Made by a program: the position numbers and the translations under genes
Notes under the pieces: model-generated
Seen by the model: the letters and a program-made list of their open reading frames with translations, nothing else
What the model was told of the DNA's origin: nothing
Databases searched by the model: none
Source: Brevundimonas sp.
GTDB lineage: Bacteria; Pseudomonadota; Alphaproteobacteria; Caulobacterales; Caulobacteraceae
DNA: 7,216 nt
Reading direction: 5' to 3'
Assembly: GCA_022712235.1 (NCBI GenBank)
Contig: JALAGW010000339.1
Coordinates: 1 to 7,216, forward strand
In this document: positions 1 to 5,547 of the stretch, one piece after another
Position numbering within the stretch: position 1 is the stretch's first letter
Layout of the letters: each line of letters opens with the position of its first letter

Positions 1-2124
1 ACCCCCGGTGACCGGCGTGGCCTCGGCCAGACGCACCTCGACGCGCCGGCCCAGGGTGTAGCGCTGGCCTGTGCGCTCGCCGATCAGGGCGTGGGCGCGG
101 TCGTCGTGGGTGAAATACTCATTGCCCAGCGAGGATACGGGGACCAGACCATCGGCGCCCGTCTCGTCCAGCCGGATGAACAGACCAAAGCGCGTCACGC
201 CGGTGATGCGTCCGCTGAAGGTTGCGCCGACGTGGTCTTCGAGGAAGGCGGCGATGTAGCGATCCATGGCGTCGCGCTCGGCGGCCATGGAGCGGCGCTC
301 GGTCGAGGTGACCTGCTCGGCGATGGCCGTCAGCTCGGCGATTTCGCGGTCCGTCAGGCCGTCCGAGCCCAGGTTCAGGCCGCGGATCAGCCCCCTGTGC
401 ACGATCAGGTCGGAATAGCGCCGGATCGGCGAGGTGAAGTGGGCGTAGCGGTCAAGGTGCAGACCGAAGTGGCCGACGTTGTCCGGCGAATAGACCGCCT
501 GCATCTGGGTGCGCAGGACCACCTCGTTGACCACCTCGGCGTGGGGCGTATCGCGCATCTCGTCCAGCAGCTTGTTGAACCGCTTGGTGGTCGGCGCCTC
601 GCCCTTGTTCCAGGGCTTGGCGATGGTGTGCAGGAAATCGGCCAGGTTGAAGATCTTCTCCTGGCTGGGGGCTTCGTGGACGCGATAGCTCAGCGGCGTG
701 CGCGTCTTCTCCAGCGTCTCGGCGGCGCAGACGTTGGCCTGGATCATCATTTCCTCGATCAGGCGGTGGGCCTCCAGCGACTTGCGAGGCTCGATGGCGG
801 CGATGCCGCCGCCGGAGGCCATGATGACGCGGCGCTCGGGGCTTTCGATGGCCAGGGGGCTGCGACGTTCGCGGCCCTTCAGCATGGTCGAGTAGGCGTT
901 CCACAACGGATAGAGGATGGCGTCCATGATCGGACCCGTCACGTCGTCCTGCTGGCTGTCGATGGCGGACTGGGCCTGTTCGTAGGACAGCTTGGCCTGC
1001 GACCGCATCAGGCCGCGCATGAACTTGTGCCCGGTCTTCTTGCCGTCCTTGTCGAAGATCATGCGCACGGCCATGCAGGCGCGGTTCTCGCCCTGTTTGA
1101 GGCTGCACAGGCCGTTGGACAGGATCTCCGGCAGCATGGGCTCGACACGGTCCGGGAAGTAGGTCGAGTTGCCCTTGTCACGGGCTTCGCGGTCCAGGGC
1201 CGAGCCGGGGCGGACGTAGGCGGCGACATCGGCGATGGCGACCCAGACGATCCAGCCGCCCTCGTTCTTCGGGTCGGTGTCGCGCTCGGCATAGACGGCG
1301 TCGTCGTGGTCGCGCGCGTCGGCCGGGTCGATGGTGATGAAGGGCACCTCGCGCAGGTCCTCGCGGCCCTTCAGCGTCGGCAGGGCCTGATCCTCGGCTT
1401 CGCGCTCGACCAGGTCCGAGAAACCGGTCGGCAGGCCGTGGGCGTGAATGGCGATGATGGAGGCGGCGCGGGGATCGTCCTCGCGGCCGATGGTTTCGAG
1501 GATCTTGCCGCGCTTGGGACCGTAGCGATGGTCGCCCTTTTCGATGGAGGCCAGGACCAGGTCGCCGTCGCGCAAGTCGCCCGCCACCGCCGAGGGGATC
1601 AGCAGGACGTCCTTGGAGCGCTTGTCGACCGGCTCGACGCGGGTTTCGCGCGCCGACTTGCGGATCACGCCCAGGACGCGGTTGGTCCCCGCGTCCAGCC
1701 GTTTGACCAGGCGCGCCTCCCAGCCCTCGGCGCCGCGCGCGAACTTGACCAGAAGACGGTCGCCCAGACCCGGCGCCGGCGTCTTGCCCGCCCGATCAGG
1801 CAGCAGCAGGGCGCGCGGCGCGTCGTCTCCGCCCTTGACCAGTTCGACATAGAGCTCGCCGTCCGCATCTCGATCCACCACATCGGCGACGCCGACGGGG
1901 GGCAGGGCGCCGGCCTCGGAAAAGCCCTTGCGACCGCGCTTGCCCAGGGCGCCTTCGGCCTCCAGCGTCTTCAGCATTTCGCGCAGCTGGCGGCGCTCGA
2001 CGCCCTTCAAGCCGAAGGCGCGGGCGATGTCGGCCTTTTCGGCCTCGCCGGCTTCGCGCAGGAAGGCCAGCAGGGTGTCTTTATCGGGCAGGCCCGCGGC
2101 GGGGCGTTTCGGCGTCTTGGTCAT
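1..2124 (-). CDS. rnr: Ribonuclease R, 3'->5' exoribonuclease (partial, C-terminus beyond left edge)
   Basis: RNase R is a processive, hydrolytic 3'-to-5' exoribonuclease of the RNase II (RNB) family that degrades structured RNA in mRNA turnover and rRNA/tmRNA quality control. Reading the minus strand from ATG at 2124-2122 gives 708 uninterrupted codons that run off position 1. Residues about 10-60 look like the N-terminal winged-helix domain, followed by cold-shock-like OB folds. The RNB core starts near residue 250, with the metal-binding signature DPADARDHDD at 266-275 (Asp266, 272, 274 and 275, with the spacing of the E. coli catalytic aspartates). HFTSPIRRYSDLIVHRGL lies at about 562-579, with Arg568/Arg569. 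An S1 RNA-binding domain begins near 631 and is incomplete. Full-length family members are about 750-810 residues, so the C-terminal tail is missing. The start is secure: an in-frame TAG lies 9 bases upstream and an AGGA ribosome-binding site precedes the ATG. The gene is divergent from the cystathionine beta-synthase gene. Confidence 0.96.
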   Translation of the reverse strand, partial: MTKTPKRPAAGLPDKDTLLAFLREAGEAEKADIARAFGLKGVERRQLREMLKTLEAEGALGKRGRKGFSEAGALPPVGVADVVDRDADGELYVELVKGGDDAPRALLLPDRAGKTPAPGLGDRLLVKFARGAEGWEARLVKRLDAGTNRVLGVIRKSARETRVEPVDKRSKDVLLIPSAVAGDLRDGDLVLASIEKGDHRYGPKRGKILETIGREDDPRAASIIAIHAHGLPTGFSDLVEREAEDQALPTLKGREDLREVPFITIDPADARDHDDAVYAERDTDPKNEGGWIVWVAIADVAAYVRPGSALDREARDKGNSTYFPDRVEPMLPEILSNGLCSLKQGENRACMAVRMIFDKDGKKTGHKFMRGLMRSQAKLSYEQAQSAIDSQQDDVTGPIMDAILYPLWNAYSTMLKGRERRSPLAIESPERRVIMASGGGIAAIEPRKSLEAHRLIEEMMIQANVCAAETLEKTRTPLSYRVHEAPSQEKIFNLADFLHTIAKPWNKGEAPTTKRFNKLLDEMRDTPHAEVVNEVVLRTQMQAVYSPDNVGHFGLHLDRYAHFTSPIRRYSDLIVHRGLIRGLNLGSDGLTDREIAELTAIAEQVTSTERRSMAAERDAMDRYIAAFLEDHVGATFSGRITGVTRFGLFIRLDETGADGLVPVSSLGNEYFTHDDRAHALIGERTGQRYTLGRRVEVRLAEATPVTGG

Positions 2125-2238
2125 TGCGTCCTATGTAATGCGCTTCGGCCTAAATAGGTGAAAACTTGCGTGAGTTGACCAAGTGCGTGCTGACGCCCAG
2201 CTTCCGCCCCTGAACACGCCTTCTTCGGAGCCTTCCGC
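2125..2238. promoter_or_regulatory. Divergent promoter region between rnr and cystathionine beta-synthase
   Basis: This 114-bp gap must hold the promoters of both rnr (leftward) and the transsulfuration operon (rightward). It is more AT-rich around 2130-2180 than the flanking genes. A -35-like TTGACC is visible at 2175-2180 on the plus strand, without a convincing -10 partner, and a TATTTA-like element is visible on the minus strand near 2151-2157. A ribosome-binding site GGAG at 2227-2230 lies 8 bases before the plus-strand ATG. I could not recognise a SAM or other riboswitch, or a known operator. The promoter assignment rests mainly on gene geometry. Confidence 0.4.
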
Positions 2239-3642
2239 ATGTCGATGTCCGACACCCCTGTCCTGACCCGCCCCGTGGGCTCGCTGCTGGACCTGATCGG
2301 CAAGACGCCCATGGTCGAGGTGACGCGGCTGGACACCGGCCCCTGCCGTCTGTTCCTGAAGCTGGAAAGCCAGAACCCCGGCGGCTCCATCAAGGATCGC
2401 ATCGCCCTGTCGATGATCGAGGCGGCGGAAAACGCGGGCTGGCTGAAGCCGGGCGGCACCATCGTCGAGGCCACGGCGGGCAACACCGGCCTGGCCCTGA
2501 CCCTGGTGGGCAAGCAGAAGGGCTATAACGTCCTGCTGGTCATTCCCGACAAGATGTCGAAGGAGAAGATCCAGCACCTGCGCGCCATGGGCGCCGACGT
2601 GCGTCTGACCCGCTCGGACGTGCCGCACGGCCACCCCGAATACTACACCGACATGGCCGAGCGTCTGGCCCAGCAGATTCCGGGCGGCTACTTCGTCAAC
2701 CAGTTCGCCAACGACGCCAACACCGCCGCCCACTTCAAGACGACCGGCCCCGAAATCTTCGAGCAGATGGAGGGGCAGATCGACGCCTTCGTCGCCGGCA
2801 TCGGCTCGGGCGGGACGATCACGGGCAACGCCCAGTACTTCAAGTCGCAGGGCTCGAACGCCAAGATCATTCTGGCGGACCCGGTCGGCTCGGCTCTGGC
2901 GGGCCTGATCAACGAGGGCGTGGCAGGACCGGACGGCAGCTATTCGGTCGAGGGCATCGGCCAGAACTTCATGCCTGACACCGCCGACGCCGACCTGATC
3001 GACGTGGCCTATTCCATCCCTGACAGCGAGGCGATCGCCACGGTGCGCGATCTGCTGCTGAAGGAGGGCATCCTGGCCGGCTCGTCTTCGGGCACCCTGA
3101 TCGCCACGGCCCTGCGATGGTGCCGCGAGCAGACCGAGCCGAAGCGGGTCGTGACCTTCGTGTGCGACACCGGCGCCAAATATCTGTCCAAGGTCTATAA
3201 CGACGCTTGGCTGGCCGATCAGGGTCTGACCCAGCGCGAGCTGCACGGCGACCTGTCGGACCTGATCACCCGCAAATACGCTAACGGCGACGTGGTGGTG
3301 ATCGGCCCCGACGACACCCTGGACACCGCCTTCAAGCGGATGAAGGGCGACGGCGTGTCGCAACTGCCGGTCATTCAGGACGGCCGCTTGGTCGGCATTC
3401 TGGATGAGAGCGACATCGTCCACATCATGAACACTGACGAGATCACTCGTAAGGAGCGCTTCGCCAAGCCGGTGTCATCGGCCATGACGCGCGATCTGGA
3501 CACTCTTCAGGTCAGCGAGACGCTGGACGCCCTGATCCCGATCTTCGACCGCGACCGCGTGGCCATTGTTCTGGACGGCGAGACCTTCGTCGGCCTGATC
3601 GCCCGCACCGACCTGATCAACCACCTCAGCCTGAACCGGTAA
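2239..3642 (+). CDS. cbs: Cystathionine beta-synthase with C-terminal CBS-domain pair
   Basis: A cytosolic PLP enzyme that condenses serine with homocysteine to cystathionine (EC 4.2.1.22), the first step of reverse transsulfuration. The 467 residues comprise a fold-type II catalytic domain (about 15-320) and a tandem CBS/Bateman module (about 346-467). Visible motifs are the Schiff-base lysine in GGSIKDR (Lys52), the substrate loop TAGNTG (79-84), the PLP-phosphate loop GSGGTITG (189-196), and AGSSSGT (280-286) near the pyridine nitrogen. VEGIGQNFMP (237-246) resembles the VEGIG signature of CBS rather than the QGIG version of O-acetylserine sulfhydrylases. There is no N-terminal haem-binding extension. 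The CBS repeats each keep the Asp at the usual nucleotide-ribose position (Asp392, Asp458), which fits adenosyl-ligand control but does not prove it. GGAG 8 bases upstream supports the first ATG; a second ATG two codons on is possible. The next gene starts 4 bp after the stop. A cysteine synthase with a regulatory tail is the main alternative. Confidence 0.9.
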   Translation: MSMSDTPVLTRPVGSLLDLIGKTPMVEVTRLDTGPCRLFLKLESQNPGGSIKDRIALSMIEAAENAGWLKPGGTIVEATAGNTGLALTLVGKQKGYNVLLVIPDKMSKEKIQHLRAMGADVRLTRSDVPHGHPEYYTDMAERLAQQIPGGYFVNQFANDANTAAHFKTTGPEIFEQMEGQIDAFVAGIGSGGTITGNAQYFKSQGSNAKIILADPVGSALAGLINEGVAGPDGSYSVEGIGQNFMPDTADADLIDVAYSIPDSEAIATVRDLLLKEGILAGSSSGTLIATALRWCREQTEPKRVVTFVCDTGAKYLSKVYNDAWLADQGLTQRELHGDLSDLITRKYANGDVVVIGPDDTLDTAFKRMKGDGVSQLPVIQDGRLVGILDESDIVHIMNTDEITRKERFAKPVSSAMTRDLDTLQVSETLDALIPIFDRDRVAIVLDGETFVGLIARTDLINHLSLNR

Positions 3643-3646
3643 GACC

Positions 3647-4810
3647 ATGGCCGACCTGAAGAACAGCCAGGGTTTCTCGACCCGCGCCATCCACGCCGGC
3701 CAGAAGCCCGACCCGACCACGGGCGCGGTGATGACGCCGATCTACGCCACCTCGACCTATGCCCAGGAAAGCCCCGGCGTGAACAAGGGCTATGAGTATG
3801 CGCGCGGGAAGAACCCGACGCGCGAGGCCTTCGAGGCCTGCATCGCCGATCTGGAAGGCGGGGTTCAGGCCTTCGGCTTCGGCTCGGGCATGGCGGCGAC
3901 CTCGACGGCGCTGGAACTGCTGGACGCGGGTTCGCACATCGTCACCGGCGATGACCTCTACGGCGGCTCGTGGCGGCTGTTCGAGCGGGTGCGGCGTCGC
4001 TCGATGGGGCTGGACTTCAGCTATATCGACCTGACCGATCTGGTCGCTGTCGAGGCGGCGATTACCGACAAGACCCGGATGCTGTGGGTCGAGACGCCCA
4101 CTAACCCGCTGATGAAGCTGGCCGACATCGAGGCCCTGTCGAAGATCGCCAAGGCCCACAAGCTGATCCTGGTCGTGGACAACACCTTCGCCACGCCGTG
4201 GAGCCAGCAGCCGCTGGCCCTGGGCGCCGACGTGGTCATGCATTCGGCGACCAAGTACCTGAACGGCCACTCCGACATCGTCGGCGGGGTTCTGGTGGCC
4301 AAGGACGCCGAGATCGCGGCCCAGCTCAAGTTCCTGCAGAACTCCATCGGCGGCGTCATGGGGCCGTTCGACGCCTTCCTGGCCAACCGGGGTCTGAAGA
4401 CCCTGGGCCTGCGCATGAAGGCCCACAATGAGAACGCCATGGCCGTGGCGCGCTGGCTGGAAGATCGGGCGGGGGTCGCCAAGGTCATCTATCCGGGCCT
4501 GATCAGCCACCCGCAGCACGAACTGGCCGCGCGCCAGATGAACGGCCGTTTCGGCGGCATGGTCACGGTGCTGATCGACGGCGACCTGGAGCGCACCCGG
4601 CGGGTGCTGGAACGGGTGCAGGTCTTCACCCTGGCCGAGTCCCTGGGCGGGGTGGAGAGCCTGGTGAACCACCCGGCCATCATGACCCACGCCAGCGTGC
4701 CGAAAGAGGTGCGCGAGGCGGGCGGCGTCACCGACAACCTGATCCGCCTGTCTGTCGGGGTCGAGGACATCGACGACCTGATCGCGGACCTGGATCAGGC
4801 GCTTTCCTAA
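3647..4810 (+). CDS. Cystathionine gamma-lyase (Cys/Met metabolism PLP enzyme)
   Basis: This 387-residue fold-type I PLP enzyme belongs to the Cys/Met metabolism family and most likely cleaves cystathionine to cysteine, 2-oxobutyrate and ammonia (EC 4.4.1.1). Family landmarks are all present: YEYARGKNPTR (Tyr51 and Arg53, phosphate-binding from the partner subunit), Tyr105 in DDLYGG (ring stacking), Asp178 in VVDNTF (pyridine nitrogen) and Lys203 in SATKYLNGHSD (Schiff base). The C-terminal block LAESLGGVESLVNHPAIMTHAS and LIRLSVGVED closely resembles animal cystathionine gamma-lyases as I remember them. Length is normal for the family. It begins 4 bp after the cystathionine beta-synthase stop, with GGTAAG just upstream of the ATG, so the two are almost certainly co-transcribed and translationally coupled. 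The pairing with that enzyme favours gamma-lyase over cystathionine gamma-synthase or beta-lyase, but these subfamilies cannot be separated with certainty from sequence reading alone. Some members also release H2S from cysteine. Confidence 0.88.
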   Translation: MADLKNSQGFSTRAIHAGQKPDPTTGAVMTPIYATSTYAQESPGVNKGYEYARGKNPTREAFEACIADLEGGVQAFGFGSGMAATSTALELLDAGSHIVTGDDLYGGSWRLFERVRRRSMGLDFSYIDLTDLVAVEAAITDKTRMLWVETPTNPLMKLADIEALSKIAKAHKLILVVDNTFATPWSQQPLALGADVVMHSATKYLNGHSDIVGGVLVAKDAEIAAQLKFLQNSIGGVMGPFDAFLANRGLKTLGLRMKAHNENAMAVARWLEDRAGVAKVIYPGLISHPQHELAARQMNGRFGGMVTVLIDGDLERTRRVLERVQVFTLAESLGGVESLVNHPAIMTHASVPKEVREAGGVTDNLIRLSVGVEDIDDLIADLDQALS

Positions 4811-4830
4811 GGGTCTGATCGGCCACGAAA

Positions 4831-4862
4831 AAGGGGCGCTCGGGCTGACCGGAGCGCCCCTT
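4831..4862. terminator. Bidirectional intrinsic terminator, stronger for the minus strand
   Basis: A perfect 11-bp GC-rich inverted repeat, AAGGGGCGCTC at 4831-4841 and GAGCGCCCCTT at 4852-4862, encloses a 10-base loop. It lies 20 bp after the gamma-lyase stop and about 40 bp after the convergent cold-shock gene stop. Read on the minus strand, the stem is followed by a run of T (TTTTTCG, plus-strand A run 4828-4832), the classic Rho-independent layout. Read on the plus strand, only TTCG follows, so termination there should be weaker. Confidence 0.85.
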
Positions 4863-4870
4863 CGATGTCT

Positions 4871-4894
4871 TCGTCGGGGCTAGAGCCCTGACGA
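4871..4894. other. Second hairpin in the cold-shock gene 3' untranslated region
   Basis: The inverted repeat TCGTC(G)GGGC ... GCCC(T)GACGA has a TAGA loop at 4881-4884. The internal position 4876/4889 is a G-U wobble in plus-strand RNA and a C-A mismatch in minus-strand RNA. It lies just 9 bases beyond the cold-shock stop codon and has no T-run on either side, so it is not itself a clear terminator. It may be an mRNA 3'-end protecting stem. Confidence 0.55.
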
Positions 4895-4902
4895 GGCCGA
4901 AA

Positions 4903-5115
4903 TCAGCCTTCGGTCTTCAGTTGACCGGCCGATTCCTTGCCCGAGCGACGGTCGCGCTCGATTTCGTACGAGACCTTCTGGTTCTCGTCGAGGCCGCGCA
5001 GGCCGGCTTGCTCGACGGCCGAGATGTGGACGAAGACGTCCTTGCCGCCGTCATCCGGTTGGATGAAGCCGTAGCCCTTGGTGGAGTTGAACCATTTCAC
5101 AGTGCCGGTAGCCAT
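4903..5115 (-). CDS. cspA: CspA-family cold-shock protein (single-domain nucleic-acid chaperone)
   Basis: This 70-residue single cold-shock domain is a five-stranded OB fold that binds single-stranded RNA/DNA and melts secondary structure in the cytoplasm. It opens with MATGTVKWFNSTKGYGFI. RNP1 is KGYGFI (13-18) and RNP2 is VFVHI (27-31), with the aromatic residues Trp8, Phe9, Tyr15, Phe17, Phe28 and His30 that form the nucleic-acid-stacking face. Length is typical, and there is no second domain. A strong ribosome-binding site GGAGG sits 8 bases before the ATG. It has its own upstream region with a candidate promoter about 130 bp away, implying a long leader as in other csp genes, and a strong terminator downstream at 4862-4828. 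Caulobacterales carry several csp paralogues, so the symbol denotes family rather than a proven orthologue. Cold induction cannot be deduced from sequence. Confidence 0.95.
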   Translation of the reverse strand: MATGTVKWFNSTKGYGFIQPDDGGKDVFVHISAVEQAGLRGLDENQKVSYEIERDRRSGKESAGQLKTEG

Positions 5116-5243
5116 TTTCAGGACCTCCGCTAGTCGTTGGCCTCAGGGAAGAGCCCCTTGGGCCTGTCGGGTCTGAATGGATCGGCCTAGTCCTCGGTGC
5201 GCAGAGCAAAGGGGCAGCAGCGTTACGCAGAGAGATCGACGCC
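5107..5243 (-). promoter_or_regulatory. Long untranslated leader of the cold-shock gene
   Basis: If transcription starts just downstream of the candidate -10 at 5244-5251, the cspA mRNA has a leader of roughly 120 nt before the ATG at 5115, ending with GGAGG. Long leaders acting as RNA thermosensors are known for csp mRNAs in other bacteria. Here only the length and some weak GC-rich pairing (for example GGGGCTC with nearby complementary bases around 5140-5165) can be seen. I did not recognise a conserved cold box. Confidence 0.35.
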
Positions 5244-5270
5244 GATAAAATGGACGGCATTCGAGTCCAA
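5244..5270 (-). promoter_or_regulatory. Candidate sigma-73-type promoter for the cold-shock gene
   Basis: On the minus strand, TTGGACT (5270-5264) is followed after 12 bases by ATTTTATC (5251-5244). This resembles the Caulobacter housekeeping consensus TTGaCGs, N10-14, GCtANAWC as I recall it, matching best at TTG and at the final ATC. It sits in the AT-richest part of the 172-bp gap before cspA. A GANTC site (GAGTC, 5263-5267) overlaps the -35 element. No start-site data are available. Confidence 0.4.
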
Positions 5271-5287
5271 AGCAAGACCCCTTGATT

Positions 5288-5494
5288 TCAGGCGTCTTCT
5301 TCAGCAGCGCCGCCGACATAGTTCTCCTGACAGCGTTTGCGCAGGGCCGCGGTGATGGTGCCGCCGTAGAGGCTGTCCTGAATGCGGTCGTAGCCTTCGT
5401 TCTGCAGCGCCTGCTTGACCTCGCTGACCGTGCGGCAGGCGCCGCTTTCAGCCAGTTGATAGGCCCGTTCCAGGGTCGTGGGGCGGAAAGTCAT
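5288..5494 (-). CDS. Conserved-looking small hypothetical protein (68 aa)
   Basis: I do not assign a function. The 68-residue protein begins MTFRPTTLERAYQLAESG and is predominantly helical by eye. The segment TLERAYQLAESGACRTVSEVKQALQNEGYD (7-36) followed by GGTITAALRKRC (44-55) looks like two or three short helices, loosely reminiscent of a helix-turn-helix. Two cysteines (20 and 55) are present. There is no signal peptide or membrane segment, and the tail is acidic (AAEEDA). Similar short proteins with this ERAYxLAxSGxCxxVxEV pattern are familiar from Alphaproteobacteria as uncharacterised proteins. It lies 53 bp after the porin gene on the same strand, so it may be co-transcribed with it. 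Its start codon and possible ribosome-binding sites (TAGG 8 bases upstream, or AAGG very close) lie within a strong hairpin, which suggests controlled translation. Balanced codon use like its neighbours favours a real gene. Confidence 0.72.
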   Translation of the reverse strand: MTFRPTTLERAYQLAESGACRTVSEVKQALQNEGYDRIQDSLYGGTITAALRKRCQENYVGGAAEEDA

Positions 5495-5519
5495 GGCCTT
5501 AACCTAGGGACTTTCCGCC
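5482..5519 (-). repeat. Perfect 11-bp inverted repeat across the start of the 68-aa gene
   Basis: GGCGGAAAGTC at 5482-5492 and GACTTTCCGCC at 5509-5519 are exact reverse complements separated by 16 bases. In minus-strand mRNA the 5' arm lies in the leader, the loop carries the ribosome-binding region, and the 3' arm begins at the G of the start codon and covers codons 2-4. It could be an RNA hairpin limiting translation or a DNA operator for a dimeric regulator. Confidence 0.8.
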
Positions 5520-5543
5520 GAATGGCCACCTCTGACCGGCGGA
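5514..5543 (-). other. Alternative hairpin after the porin stop codon
   Basis: In minus-strand RNA, TCCGCCG (5543-5537) can pair over 7 bp with CGGCGGA (5520-5514), with a 16-base loop. It starts 5 bases after the porin stop codon. There is no T-run after it (AAAGTCC follows), so it is not a standard intrinsic terminator. Its 3' arm overlaps the 5' arm of the inverted repeat at the start of the next gene, making the two structures mutually exclusive. Confidence 0.6.
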
Positions 5544-5547
5544 GAAA

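Noticed and set aside
91..2157. A 688-codon open frame on the plus strand
   Set aside because: It lies entirely antisense to the well-supported RNase R gene. High GC and third-position bias leave the opposite strand free of stops, and the translation is low-complexity (GDG, AAL and VGQ-rich) with no family motifs.
2130..2158. Inverted repeat CCTAT ... ATAGG near the rnr start
   Set aside because: Only 5 bp per arm with a 19-base spacer; expected by chance and not a clear operator.
2131..3423. A 430-codon minus-strand open frame opposite cystathionine beta-synthase
   Set aside because: Shadow of the real gene; the translation is rich in His, Gln, Asp and Arg with no recognisable domain, and it would overlap the rnr promoter region.
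3626..4690. A 354-codon minus-strand open frame opposite cystathionine gamma-lyase
   Set aside because: Antisense shadow with compositionally biased translation and no motifs; the plus-strand frame has all PLP-enzyme landmarks.
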